A stretch of 64,000 nt of DNA from assembly GCF_001306135.1 (NCBI RefSeq), contig NZ_LGKP01000022.1, positions 248,001 through 312,000 on the forward strand. Direction: 5' to 3'. The notes beneath the pieces were generated by a model that did no database searches, was not told the origin of the DNA, and saw nothing but the letters and a program-made list of their open reading frames with translations. Numbering within the stretch: position 1 is the first letter of the stretch; every line of letters starts with the position of its first letter. Positions 40,733 through 49,708 of this stretch are shown here, piece by piece. Position numbers and translations under genes: made by a program. The stretch comes from Herpetosiphon geysericola (GTDB taxonomy: Bacteria > Chloroflexota > Chloroflexia > Chloroflexales > Herpetosiphonaceae).

Positions 40733-40766
40733 CTAGGATGCAGGCAGCTTGCTGCTTGCATCCTAG
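40733..40766 (+). other. Stem-loop after binding-protein gene
   Basis: A 15-bp stem (CTAGGATGCA arms plus G-U and four more pairs) with a 4-base loop and no T tract lies between the binding protein and the first permease. Such structures usually raise binding-protein mRNA over permease mRNA. Confidence 0.75.
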
Positions 40767-40799
40767 TAGCGACAGCATCCACGCAATGGAGCGACGTTT

Positions 40800-41777
40800 A
40801 TGGCTCTGGCACCAAAAAAAAATAAACTCTCATTGTGGCAACGGATTCGGCAAAACAGCCTAGCATATAAATTTATCGCTCCAACCTTTGTAGCGATGCT
40901 GGTTGTGCACTTGATTCCGATTGTGCAAGGCTTGTATCTTTCACTCCTCGACGTTCGCCTTACCACCCTGACCCTCTACCTCAAAGCTCCATTTGTTGGG
41001 CTGAAATACTACATCGAAGTATTCAACGCGATTTTTGGCATCGGCGAAGATGGCACCAGCTCGCGGGTAACTGGCCTAATTAATGCAGCCTCAAATACCT
41101 TAGTCTATACAATTTGGACGAATATTGGCACCTTGGGCCTTGGTTTGATTTTGGCTATGCTGCTGAATCGTAATTTCCGCTGGCGCGGGATTGCCCGAAC
41201 CTTGGTCTTGTTGCCGTGGGTTGTGCCCACTTTCGTCACTGGCACGATTTTCAATTTTATTTGGCTCGAACAAGGTGGCCTTGCCAATCGCATTTTGCTT
41301 GGCTTGAACATTATTGATATGCCAATAACCTGGTTGATTGGCCCGAACTCGCTGTATGCCTTGGTGATTGCCACGGTTTGGCGCGGCTTGCCCTTCACCA
41401 CAATTATGTTCCTCGCGGCTATTCAGGTGATTCCAACCGACTTATATGAGGCGGCCTCACTTGATGGTGCCAATGGTTGGCAGCGCTTTCGCCACATTAC
41501 CTTGCCCTTGATTAAGCCAATTGCTGGAACTCAAGTGTTGTTTGGCTTGATCAATGGTTTCTATGGTGGCTATAATATCGCTGTCCAAATGTTTGGCGGT
41601 GGTACCGGTTTCGCTGGCGAATACGCCGACTTGCTCGTCCCTGCAATTACCCGTCAAACCTGGGAACGTCACCTATATGGATTTGGTTCGGCAGCCTCAG
41701 TGATTCTGATGGGCATGCTGTTGATTTTTGTTGGCATTTGGTATCGTGCATTCCGCGATAGCTTGCGGGCTGAATAA
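40800..41777 (+). CDS. ABC sugar permease, MalF type
   Basis: The 325-residue inner-membrane protein has six main transmembrane helices and the EAA loop (YEAASLDGANGWQRFRHITLP), which contacts the ATPase. It is one half of the importer pore. AGCGAC with GGAG upstream gives a modest ribosome site. The gene follows the binding-protein gene after the hairpin and is 11 bp from the next permease. Confidence 0.93.
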   Translation: MALAPKKNKLSLWQRIRQNSLAYKFIAPTFVAMLVVHLIPIVQGLYLSLLDVRLTTLTLYLKAPFVGLKYYIEVFNAIFGIGEDGTSSRVTGLINAASNTLVYTIWTNIGTLGLGLILAMLLNRNFRWRGIARTLVLLPWVVPTFVTGTIFNFIWLEQGGLANRILLGLNIIDMPITWLIGPNSLYALVIATVWRGLPFTTIMFLAAIQVIPTDLYEAASLDGANGWQRFRHITLPLIKPIAGTQVLFGLINGFYGGYNIAVQMFGGGTGFAGEYADLLVPAITRQTWERHLYGFGSAASVILMGMLLIFVGIWYRAFRDSLRAE

Positions 41778-41788
41778 GGAGGCCGTTT

Positions 41789-42682
41789 ATGGGTGTTTCG
41801 CTCAGTAAAAAGGCCGAATCGGCCCGATCTGCACGCGCAACGATCAATTACAAAGCATGGTTGCTCGATCGTGGGGGCGATATCTTATTGCTGGTGATCA
41901 TTGCCTTAATGTTGTTGCCAATTATCTTCTTGATTGTTGGCTCGTTCAAATCGCGCGAAGAGTTTGCAGTGGGCAGTAATTTCTTCCCCAGCGACTGGCG
42001 ATTTGAAAATTATAGCGAGATGTGGACACGGGTTAAGTTTGGCACCTATTTCAGCAATAGCTTAATTATTTGTGGCATTACCACGCTGGTGGTCACGATT
42101 TTGGCATCGATGTCGGGCTATGCCTTGGCCCGTTTTCGCTTCCCTGGTGCTGGCGGGTTGAGTATGGCGATTTTGGGAACCCAATTAGTGCCTGGCACGC
42201 TGTTCCTGATTCCGTTGTATATGACCTTCCTTTGGATGAAAAATAACCTTGGAATTCCCTTGATTGGCACCAATTTTGGCGCGATTGTGCTGTATGTTGG
42301 GTTCTTTTTGCCAATCTCGCTTTGGATTCAACGCAGTTTCTTTGCGACGATTCCAATCGATTTGGAAGAACAAGCCATGGTCGATGGGGCAACGCGCTTC
42401 CAAGCCTTTGTCTATATCGTTATGCCATTGGCCGGCCCAGGCGTCATTTCAACCGCGATCTTTGTGTTCTTGACTGCATGGGACGAATTGTTGTTCGCAT
42501 GGGTCTTGAATGTTCAAACGATTCCGGTCGGAATTCGCCAATTTACCGGGGTTGCTGGCTCGCAAAATCGCTACGAGTTGCTTTCGGCAGCCTCGGTGGT
42601 GATTATTCTGCCAGTTGCTGCGATGTTCTTCCTGTTACAAAAGCGCTTTATCGCTGGCCTTACCGCTGGCGCTGTCAAATAG
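41789..42682 (+). CDS. ABC sugar permease, MalG type
   Basis: The 297-residue inner-membrane protein has six transmembrane helices and the EAA loop (EEQAMVDGATRFQAFVYIVMP), completing the importer pore with the MalF-type subunit. AAGGAGG precedes the ATG. It is followed by a hairpin and then the GH116 gene. Confidence 0.93.
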   Translation: MGVSLSKKAESARSARATINYKAWLLDRGGDILLLVIIALMLLPIIFLIVGSFKSREEFAVGSNFFPSDWRFENYSEMWTRVKFGTYFSNSLIICGITTLVVTILASMSGYALARFRFPGAGGLSMAILGTQLVPGTLFLIPLYMTFLWMKNNLGIPLIGTNFGAIVLYVGFFLPISLWIQRSFFATIPIDLEEQAMVDGATRFQAFVYIVMPLAGPGVISTAIFVFLTAWDELLFAWVLNVQTIPVGIRQFTGVAGSQNRYELLSAASVVIILPVAAMFFLLQKRFIAGLTAGAVK

Positions 42683-42705
42683 ATTTATTTTCTCAACAAC
42701 CGGGA

Positions 42706-42752
42706 CAAAGGCGTGCAGACTTTGGCGTTGCTGAGGTCTGCACGTCGCTTTG
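42706..42752 (+). other. Stem-loop between permease and GH116 genes
   Basis: AAAGGCGTGCAGAC pairs with GTCTGCACGTCGCTTT with a one-base bulge, followed by TTTGTTATTT. It may be a weak terminator or an attenuating stem ahead of GH116. Confidence 0.6.
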
Positions 42753-42805
42753 TTATTTATCGAGCAGTGTTTGGCAATCGCAACCAAACATAGGAGCACA
42801 GGATC

Positions 42806-45130
42806 ATGACCGAACAACGCCACCACCCCTCAATTCCTCTCGCAGCGTGGCAACGCCCGCTTGGCCTCGATTATCCGAATGCGGCGATTGCCGCCCACGA
42901 TCATGGGCCAATTATTGACGATGGAGTCTTTCACGGTTTGCCAATTGGTGGCATGGGTAGCGGGGCGATTGGCCGCAACTTTCGCGGCGATTGGTCACGC
43001 TGGCATTTAGAAGTTGGCAAACACATCCATCGCAGCGTTTGGCCGAATCAATGGAGTGTTTTCTGGCAAACTGCCAGTCAACAAGCAGCCCAAGTGTTGT
43101 GTACAACCCAACCAGATACTGATGAATTGAGCAGCTGGAATTGGAATTATCCCGTTGGCGCTGGCAATTATCATGCGCTGTTTCCCCGCGCTTGGTTCGA
43201 TTATCAACACCCAGATTGGCCGCTCGAATTGGTGCAAGAGCAATTTTCACCAGTCTTGGCTGGCAATCTCAAGGAAAGCAGCTTCCCTGTTGGCGTGTTT
43301 ACGTGGCGCGTAACCAATCGTGGCAGCGAAACAGTGCGCTTGGGATTGATGCTGACCTGGGAGCATACCCGCGCCGTTGAAGCAGCAGGCCTGAACTTGC
43401 AACGCCAACACAGCGCTTGGCACGATGGCAATACGACTGGCGTGACCTTGAGCCAAACCAGCGATCAAGCCTTGAGTAGCCACAATGGCACTTGGGCGTT
43501 GGCCGTGCAAGCCCCAGAATCGGCGAGCGTCAGCCAATGGACGTGTTGGGATGTAGCCCAAGATGCAGCAGCGTTGTGGCAAGATTTTGCCAGCGATGGT
43601 CAATTGGCTCAATATCCAACCAGCCAATCGGTAGCCGCCGACCAACGTAGCGCTACCGCAATTGCCGTAACCCTCGAACTTGCGCCCGGTGAAAGCGCCG
43701 TGATTCCGTTCAGCCTCGCTTGGGATTTTCCAATTGTCGAGTTTGCTGATGAAAGCCGCTGGTACAAGCGCTACACTCATTTTTGGGGCACAAACGGCGA
43801 TCAAGCCCAAGCTTTGGCAACTGCTAGTTTGAACAACGCCAATGCTTGGCGCACGGCAATTGAAGCTTGGCAAAACCCTATTTTGAATGACGATCAACGG
43901 CCACAGTGGTATAAATCTGCTCTTTTTAACGAACTGTATTATTTGGTTGATGGCGGCACGTTGTGGGTTGATCGCGCTGTGGGCGAGCCTGAACCTGCTG
44001 AGGATTCGGTAGGCTTGTTTAGCTACCTCGAATGCTACGATTATCCATTCTATGGCACGCTCGATGTGTCGTTTTATAGCTCGTGGAGCATCTTGGCCTT
44101 GTGGCCAGAGCTTGAACGCGGCGAAATTATTGCCTTCTCCAAAACCGTCAATGATGCTGATGATACGGTTGTGACGATTGTGGCAACCCAAGTGCAAGCG
44201 ATTCGCAAAGCAGCGGGAGCCTTGCCCCACGATCTTGGTGCGCCCAAAGAGCAACCACTGATCAAAACCAATGCCTACGACTTCCAAGACATCAACAATT
44301 GGAAAGATCTCAACCTCAAGTATATTTTGCGCATCTATCGTGATGTAAGCTTGTGGAACGATCAGGCCATGCTTGAAGCAACGTGGTCAACAATTCCAAC
44401 CGCCTTGGAATACGTGCATCAATTTGATAGCGATGGCGATGGCTTGCTTGATCATAGTGGAGCCGACCAAACCTACGATACCTGGGCGATGAGCGGGGCT
44501 GCTAGCTACTCGGCTAGCTTGTTGATTTGTGCCTTGGAAGCGGCAATTCGCTTGGCCCAACGCATGGGCGAGCATGCGCAAGCAGATGCTTGGAGCGAAT
44601 GGTTGGCTGCTGCCCGCCAAAGTTTTGAAACTAAGCTTTGGAACGGCACTTACTTCCGCTATCACACTGCCGATACCGATTTGCGCGAAGTGATTATGGC
44701 CGACCAGTTGGTGGGCCAATGGTATGCAGGTGCAATTGGCTTGCCAGCGGTCGCCCCGCACGCCATGATTCGCTCGGCCTTGCAAACGGTCTATCGCTTC
44801 AACGTCATGCACTATGCCAACGGCGCATTGGGTGCGGTCAATGGCATGCATCCAGATGGCACGGTTGATACCAGCTCGAACCAAGCTAGCGAAGTTTGGA
44901 GCGGCACGACCTACGCAATCGCGGCCATGATGCTGCAAGAAGGCTTGGATGTGGAAGGCTGGCAAACCGCTTGGGGAGCCTATAACGCCACCTATAACGA
45001 ACTTGGTTTGTGGTTCCGTACACCAGAAGCATGGGGCGTGGAGCGAACTTTCCGCGCCAGTATGTATATGCGGCCACAATCGATTTGGGCAATTGAGCAT
45101 GCCTTAGCGGTGCGTGCCAACAAAGCCTGA
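42806..45130 (+). CDS. GH116 beta-glycosidase (GBA2-like)
   Basis: The 774-residue protein matches the GH116 family, which includes human GBA2 and archaeal and bacterial beta-glucosidases. FHGLPIGGMGSGAIG is near the N-terminus; the nucleophile Glu (E409) lies in SYLECYDYPFYGTLDV, and the acid/base Asp region is DQTYDTWAMSG. There is no signal peptide, so it acts inside the cell, most likely on imported cellobiose or longer cello-oligosaccharides. The family also includes beta-xylosidases and beta-N-acetylglucosaminidases, so specificity is inferred from context. Confidence 0.88.
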   Translation: MTEQRHHPSIPLAAWQRPLGLDYPNAAIAAHDHGPIIDDGVFHGLPIGGMGSGAIGRNFRGDWSRWHLEVGKHIHRSVWPNQWSVFWQTASQQAAQVLCTTQPDTDELSSWNWNYPVGAGNYHALFPRAWFDYQHPDWPLELVQEQFSPVLAGNLKESSFPVGVFTWRVTNRGSETVRLGLMLTWEHTRAVEAAGLNLQRQHSAWHDGNTTGVTLSQTSDQALSSHNGTWALAVQAPESASVSQWTCWDVAQDAAALWQDFASDGQLAQYPTSQSVAADQRSATAIAVTLELAPGESAVIPFSLAWDFPIVEFADESRWYKRYTHFWGTNGDQAQALATASLNNANAWRTAIEAWQNPILNDDQRPQWYKSALFNELYYLVDGGTLWVDRAVGEPEPAEDSVGLFSYLECYDYPFYGTLDVSFYSSWSILALWPELERGEIIAFSKTVNDADDTVVTIVATQVQAIRKAAGALPHDLGAPKEQPLIKTNAYDFQDINNWKDLNLKYILRIYRDVSLWNDQAMLEATWSTIPTALEYVHQFDSDGDGLLDHSGADQTYDTWAMSGAASYSASLLICALEAAIRLAQRMGEHAQADAWSEWLAAARQSFETKLWNGTYFRYHTADTDLREVIMADQLVGQWYAGAIGLPAVAPHAMIRSALQTVYRFNVMHYANGALGAVNGMHPDGTVDTSSNQASEVWSGTTYAIAAMMLQEGLDVEGWQTAWGAYNATYNELGLWFRTPEAWGVERTFRASMYMRPQSIWAIEHALAVRANKA

Positions 45131-45189
45131 TTAGCGGACAAGCCTCGCTTGTCGAACCTCTTCGCGTCGCCTTGACGCAACCATGCTTT

Positions 45190-45224
45190 AAAACCACGCT
45201 GGATTCTGGCCCAGCGTGGTTTTG
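45190..45224. terminator. Bidirectional terminator
   Basis: A 13-bp perfect stem (AAAACCACGCTGG and its complement) has an 8-base loop with T4 and A4 ends. It separates the GH116 gene from the convergent L7/L12-like gene. Confidence 0.9.
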
Positions 45225-45227
45225 CAC

Positions 45228-45731
45228 TTACCACCGATCAACCATATCTTTGGCTTCTTTCAAGCCCAAATTAGTTGCTTGACGCACCAGCTTAATTGCC
45301 TGAATTTTGTTGCCTTGGCGGGCGATGGCTTGGGCTTCGCGCAAGAGATCTTCGGGCAAGACTTGAGCTTGAGGCGTAGCGCGATTTGCACTCATCAGCT
45401 GGCTGGGATTTTCGCCGCGTTCAATCATTTCGACATAATCTTTGGCTTCTTTGAGGCCAAGGTTGGTTTGCAGCCGCACTTGCTTGATTGCCTCGATCTT
45501 CTTGCCTTGGAGTAATAAGCCTTGAATAGCTGCTTGATCGATTGGCTTGGAATCGAAGCCAAGGCCAAATTGAGCACTTGAATTTGGCTCGAAGCTTGGC
45601 GTGCGGGCTGGATTGATTGGGGTTTGCTGGAGATTAATGCTGCTACTTGGCCGTTCTGAGCGTTTGCTCCAACGCCAAATCATAATCCCAATAAAGATTG
45701 CGGTTGAGATCCACCAAATTTCATTCGGCAT
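45228..45731 (-). CDS. Membrane-anchored L7/L12-CTD-like protein
   Basis: The 167-residue protein has an N-terminal transmembrane helix (WWISTAIFIGIMIW), a polar spacer, and two copies of the ribosomal protein L7/L12 C-terminal helix motif: KKIEAIKQVRLQTNLGLKEAKDYV (about residues 77-100) and NKIQAIKLVRQATNLGLKEAKDMV (about 141-164). It is not L7/L12 itself, since the N-terminal dimerisation domain is missing. Such duplicated CTD proteins are of unknown function. The topology puts the motifs in the cytoplasm if the N-terminus is outside. Confidence 0.8.
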   Translation of the reverse strand: MPNEIWWISTAIFIGIMIWRWSKRSERPSSSINLQQTPINPARTPSFEPNSSAQFGLGFDSKPIDQAAIQGLLLQGKKIEAIKQVRLQTNLGLKEAKDYVEMIERGENPSQLMSANRATPQAQVLPEDLLREAQAIARQGNKIQAIKLVRQATNLGLKEAKDMVDRW

Positions 45732-45784
45732 ATCATTGCTCCATTTAACTGAATGTTATATTGAGAGTGTATGTGAATCTATCA

Positions 45785-46090
45785 TCAATGCAAGGACGAA
45801 GCGCGGAACCACGAAGGGCACGAAGCGCACGAAGGCTATTTTAGTCACAGATTCCACAGATTATTTTTGATTTCTGCACTTTATGCTCTCTGTTCTATTT
45901 AGGATCAAGACGTGGCAGCAGCACCAAGAATTTCTTTTGCAAGGCCGAAGTTGATCCACGAAGGGCACGAAGTACAGAACCGCGAATTCCATGAATAATT
46001 ATGTTTTAGCCACAGATTTCATAGATTATTTTTAATTTTTGACTTTTGCTTTCTGATTTGGTTTTGCCTTCATCCCTCATCCTTCATCCT
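45785..46090. repeat. Mosaic intergenic repeat island F
   Basis: The island holds CACGAAGGGCACGAAGCGCA, GTCACAGATTCCACAG, TATGCTCTCTGTTCTAT and CATCCCTCATCCTTCATCC. It ends just before the selenoprotein-gene promoter. Confidence 0.75.
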
Positions 46091-46099
46091 TCTTCTGAG

Positions 46100-46105
46100 T
46101 ATAAT
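46100..46105 (+). promoter_or_regulatory. -10 element before selenoprotein gene
   Basis: TATAAT sits 36 bp before the ATG, but no good -35 hexamer is visible at 17 bp. Confidence 0.45.
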
Positions 46106-46140
46106 TAAACCAATGGCTTATTCAATAGAGGAGGCTGCTG

Positions 46141-46386
46141 ATGCAGATCACCATTACCTTTTGCATGTATTGAAACTACACCCCGCGTGCTGTCAGTTTG
46201 GCAGCCCAACTGTTGGACATTCATCGCCAAGCGATTCAGCAACTGAGCCTCGTTCCCTCGAAGGGTGGTTGTTTTGAAGTTGAAGTTAATGGGCAATTGC
46301 TCTATAGCAAACTTCAGACCGAACGCCATGCCGAGGCGGGCGAAGTCGAGGCCTTGATCGCTGCCTATCGCGACCAACAAGCCTAA
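46141..46386 (+). CDS. Selenoprotein W-like (Rdx family) protein, in-frame TGA as Sec
   Basis: The frame from the ATG at 46141 is MQITITFCMYUNYTPRA and continues as VSLAAQLLDIHRQAIQQL and LVPSKGGCFEVEVNGQLLYSKL; it ends at 46386 for 81 residues. The tail is a strong match to the SelW/Rdx thioredoxin-fold family. The TGA (46171-46173) occupies the second position of the CxxC/CxxU redox motif, exactly where selenocysteine is expected. AGAGGAGG lies six bases before the ATG, so translation starts upstream of the TGA. A SECIS-like hairpin follows it. Standard calls would start at the TTG at 46198 or miss the gene. A nonsense mutation is the alternative, but the frame and ribosome site are intact. 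Confidence 0.8.
46171..46205 (+). promoter_or_regulatory. UGA codon with bacterial SECIS-like hairpin
   Basis: After the TGA (46171-46173) comes a 15-nt spacer, then GCTGTC (46189-46194), loop AGTTT and GGCAGC (46200-46205), a 6-bp stem with one G-U pair. The loop starts 22 nt after the TGA and has G at its second position, as described for bacterial SECIS elements. A competing stem CAGTT/AACTG exists in the same region. Confidence 0.6.
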
Positions 46387-46392
46387 ACCGCT

Positions 46393-46435
46393 GCTGCAAG
46401 CTCACTTGCGGCATGCAGCGGGCTTGCAGCTTTCA
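46393..46435 (+). terminator. Probable terminator after selenoprotein gene
   Basis: GCTGCAAGC and GCTTGCAGC arms with a 20-base loop are followed by TTTC. It overlaps the -35 of the next gene and would separate the two units. Confidence 0.55.
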
Positions 46436-46460
46436 CAGGGCCAAATCCGCATGCTATAAT
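46432..46460 (+). promoter_or_regulatory. Epimerase-operon promoter
   Basis: TTCACA and TATAAT are spaced by 17 bp, about 35 bp before the GTG start at 46494. Confidence 0.65.
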
Positions 46461-46493
46461 CGCAGCCACAGCATCCTAAGCAAGGAGTCTCCC

Positions 46494-47447
46494 GTGTTGG
46501 TTTTGATCACCGGTTCCAGTGGGCAGATTGGCACCAATTTGGCGCTACGCCTTCTCGCAGATGGCCATGAAGTGTTTGGAGTTGATCAACGGGTCAACAC
46601 GTGGACAAAAGCTTTTGAGTATGTGATTCAGGATTTAGGGGCACCCTACCGCGATTTCGAAGGCGGTATTGGCGGCGTGCCCTATCCCAAGCCCGATGTC
46701 GTGGTCCACTTGGCGGCCAATGCCAAAGTTCACGAATTGGTGACCTATCCGCACCGAGCGTTGGAAAATGTGATGACCACCTATAACGTATTGGAATACT
46801 GTCGCCATCAACAAGTGCCAATCATTTTTAGCTCATCACGTGAAGTCTATGGTGATATTCATCGCTACTTAACCGAAGAAGCCCAAGCCGACTTTGTATA
46901 TACCGAAAGTCCATATTCAGCCTCAAAAATCAGCGGCGAAGCATTTATCTATTCCTATGCCCGATGTTACAACCTGCCCTATTTGGTTTTTCGCTTTTCG
47001 AATGTCTATGGGCGCTACGATAACGACATCGAACGTATGGAACGGGTAATTCCCCTGTTCATTCGCCGCATTCGCGACGGCCAACCTGTGACCGTCTTTG
47101 GGCGTGAAAAAACCCTCGATTTCACCTACGTCGACGATTGTGTCGATGGGATTGTGCGCGGAATCGAGCGGATTGTCAGTGGCCACGTTGCCAATCAGAC
47201 CTTTAATTTAGCCTATGGCGAAGGCAATACCCTGGTTCGTATGGCCGAATTGATCGCCGAGGCGTTGCAAATTGAAGCAACGATTAACGTGCAACCGTCA
47301 AAACTCGCTGGTGAAGTCACCTACTATGTGGCCAACATCGGGCGAGCACGCCAACTCTTGGGTTACACGCCCCAAGTTGCTTTAGCCGAAGGCTTACGGC
47401 GAGCTGTCGCGTGGAACATTGCGTGGGATGAGGAACAGCGGCGATGA
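46494..47447 (+). CDS. NAD-dependent sugar epimerase/dehydratase (extended SDR)
   Basis: The 317-residue extended short-chain dehydrogenase has the Rossmann GSSGQIG near residue 8 and the catalytic YSASK (about 140-145) with a Ser/Tyr environment of sugar-nucleotide epimerases. It would act on a UDP-, dTDP- or GDP-sugar; the substrate cannot be read. The start is GTG, preceded by AAGGAG. The last codons overlap the histidine kinase start by 4 bp. Confidence 0.9.
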   Translation: MLVLITGSSGQIGTNLALRLLADGHEVFGVDQRVNTWTKAFEYVIQDLGAPYRDFEGGIGGVPYPKPDVVVHLAANAKVHELVTYPHRALENVMTTYNVLEYCRHQQVPIIFSSSREVYGDIHRYLTEEAQADFVYTESPYSASKISGEAFIYSYARCYNLPYLVFRFSNVYGRYDNDIERMERVIPLFIRRIRDGQPVTVFGREKTLDFTYVDDCVDGIVRGIERIVSGHVANQTFNLAYGEGNTLVRMAELIAEALQIEATINVQPSKLAGEVTYYVANIGRARQLLGYTPQVALAEGLRRAVAWNIAWDEEQRR

Positions 47448-49708
47448 CAGAACGATCACGGCAACGCGGCCATCGACAGCTGCAAACGCTGGCTAGCAAA
47501 CGGATTCAAACTCGGCTTTTAGCGCTTTCACGGATCATGAACGATATTATGAATGTTGATGATCCTGCGCGCTTGATCACCGCCGCTAGTGCTCAATTGC
47601 GCCACGTTTTAGCTGTCGATGCGATTGCAGTGTGGTTTTATAGTCCTACTTCACATCGTTACCTGCTAAGCCACTTCAATAATGCCAGCCACGAGGATTT
47701 TAGTGCTGATGATCGCGAGGCGCTCAGTGCCTTGCAAGTGCGCAGCGGCGAGGCGCTGGCTGGGCGCGTCATCAGCGAAGGCCATGCGATTACCGCAAGC
47801 AACGTCGATGAATATCGGGCCATGTTTGGGGCGTTGGGTCGCCGCCGCGAGGCGCTTTTCAATCGTTGGCGCGCCTTATTGCCCATTTCGTTTCAAGTAA
47901 CTGCGTTTACCTTGGGTGGCAATGGGCGGCCCAGCGGCGTAATTGAGTTTTTTTGTAGCAAACCCAGCCTCAACGCCAATTCGGCTGCTTGGTTGCAACC
48001 AACCCTCGATCAACTGGGTTCGTTGTTGCAGTTGGTGCGCCAACAGGCCGATGCCCGTGGCCAACGCCGCCGCTTGGCTGCACTCGATGCAGTTGTCACT
48101 GCAATCAGCACCTCATCCGATTTGCCCGACTTGCTGAATGTGGCTTTGTTGGTGGTGATTGAGGTCGTCAGCGCCAATGGAGGAGCAATTTGTTTGGCCT
48201 CGCCTGGTGGCCGCAGCATGTCGTTGGCCGCTCAACACCAACTTCCGCCGCGTGAGGCGCTGCTGCTTGGTTCGAGCCAAGCCAATAGCGTGCTCGAAGA
48301 TGTAGTCTATTACGGCCAGCCAACCTTGCGACCAGTCATCAGCACCAGCGATCTTGGCGAAGATATTATGGGGCGGGCGGCAATGCCACTCTTGGCAGGC
48401 GGCACAATCGTCGGCGTTTTGGTGTTGTATGGCAATTACCAAACCTTGGCCACCAACATCGATTGGCCCTCGCTGGTTTCAATGGGTTCGCAAATTGGGA
48501 TTGCAATTGCCAATACCCGTTTATATGAAGAAAGCCAGCGCGAACGCCAACGACTTGGCACGGTGATCGAATCAATTGCCGATGGCGTGGCGATTTGTAA
48601 TGGGATTGGCGAGTTGATTTTGGCCAACGAAACTGCCGCCGGTTTGTTGGAAATTTCGATTTTGCCAACCTTGGCGACGAGCAGCGAAGCAGGCGCACGT
48701 TATCTCGATGGCAGTTTTGTTGAAGCCGATATGTTGCCGTTTGCCCGCGCCTTGGCTGGCGAAGTCTTTCGCGATTATCGTTTGATTGTGCCTGGTAGCC
48801 AAGATCAAGATGTGGTGCTGAGCTTTAGTGGTGCGCCCTTGCGCCGTTCAGTATTAATTGATAGTGGCGATACTTCGTTTGATGGCGCGGTGATTGTGTT
48901 TCGAGATATTACCGAGCAACGCCGTTTGGAAGAAGCCAAAGATGAGTTTTTGGCGGTTGCTGCCCACGAGTTACGCTCGCCATTGGCCGCAATCAAAGGC
49001 TATAGCGATTTACTGCTGCGCCGCGAGTTGAAGCAAGCCACTGAAGGCCGCGATTTACGCGGCTTTATTACGCTTAGCCAGCAAGTTAATATTATGGTGC
49101 AATTGGTCGATAACTTGCTTGATGTGTCGCGAATTGATGCAGAGCGCTATACGATTCAGCTTGATGCTGTTGATTTGGGTATTTTGCTTGATTCAGTTGT
49201 GAACCAAGCTCGTCAAACAGCCAACCATCATACCCTGCACTTTGAGCAACTCAATCACAGCGTTGTGTATGGCGATTCGCTGAAATTGCGCCAAGTTGCC
49301 ACCAACTTTTTGACCAACGCCATTCGCTATAGCCCACAACAAACCCAAATTTGGGTGCAGGTGTTTAGCGATGAACATTTTGGCTATGTGCAAGTTGATG
49401 ATCAAGGGCCAGGCATTCCCCAAGCCCAACGCGAACGTTTGTTTGAACGCTACTACAGAGTGCCGGGGATTCGGCGCACTGGCTCAAGCACCGAAGGCTT
49501 AGGTTTAGGCTTGTATTTATGTCGCGAAATTATTACACTGCACAATGGGCGGATTTGGGTTGATAGCGCACCGAGCGGCGGCGCACGCTTCTGCATCGCC
49601 ATCCCGCGCTATATTCCTGAAAAACATGAAACCAACACCACCCAAACCACCCTCGATCTCGATGCATTTTTATTCTCGCCCCAACCAGGCCGGAGGAATG
49701 ATGAATAG
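47444..49708 (+). CDS. GAF-GAF-PAS sensor histidine kinase
   Basis: The 754-residue soluble kinase has two GAF domains (about 40-195 and 210-360), a PAS domain (about 370-480), a HisKA domain with H508 (AAHELRSPLAAIKGY) and an HATPase domain with ATNFLTNAIRYSP (N box) and GLGLGLYLCREI (G2). GAF domains suggest small-molecule or light sensing. It overlaps the epimerase gene by 4 bp and the cyclic-nucleotide-binding gene by 8 bp, so all three are translationally coupled. No receiver is encoded next to it. Confidence 0.92.
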   Translation: MTERSRQRGHRQLQTLASKRIQTRLLALSRIMNDIMNVDDPARLITAASAQLRHVLAVDAIAVWFYSPTSHRYLLSHFNNASHEDFSADDREALSALQVRSGEALAGRVISEGHAITASNVDEYRAMFGALGRRREALFNRWRALLPISFQVTAFTLGGNGRPSGVIEFFCSKPSLNANSAAWLQPTLDQLGSLLQLVRQQADARGQRRRLAALDAVVTAISTSSDLPDLLNVALLVVIEVVSANGGAICLASPGGRSMSLAAQHQLPPREALLLGSSQANSVLEDVVYYGQPTLRPVISTSDLGEDIMGRAAMPLLAGGTIVGVLVLYGNYQTLATNIDWPSLVSMGSQIGIAIANTRLYEESQRERQRLGTVIESIADGVAICNGIGELILANETAAGLLEISILPTLATSSEAGARYLDGSFVEADMLPFARALAGEVFRDYRLIVPGSQDQDVVLSFSGAPLRRSVLIDSGDTSFDGAVIVFRDITEQRRLEEAKDEFLAVAAHELRSPLAAIKGYSDLLLRRELKQATEGRDLRGFITLSQQVNIMVQLVDNLLDVSRIDAERYTIQLDAVDLGILLDSVVNQARQTANHHTLHFEQLNHSVVYGDSLKLRQVATNFLTNAIRYSPQQTQIWVQVFSDEHFGYVQVDDQGPGIPQAQRERLFERYYRVPGIRRTGSSTEGLGLGLYLCREIITLHNGRIWVDSAPSGGARFCIAIPRYIPEKHETNTTQTTLDLDAFLFSPQPGRRNDE

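Noticed and set aside
43247-44287. 346-codon minus-strand ORF
   Set aside because: It lies wholly opposite GH116, whose catalytic motifs are clear; the minus frame has no family match.
46198-46386. A 62-residue ORF starting at TTG after the TGA
   Set aside because: No ribosome site precedes the TTG; the upstream ATG with AGAGGAGG and the CxxU motif give a better reading as a selenoprotein.
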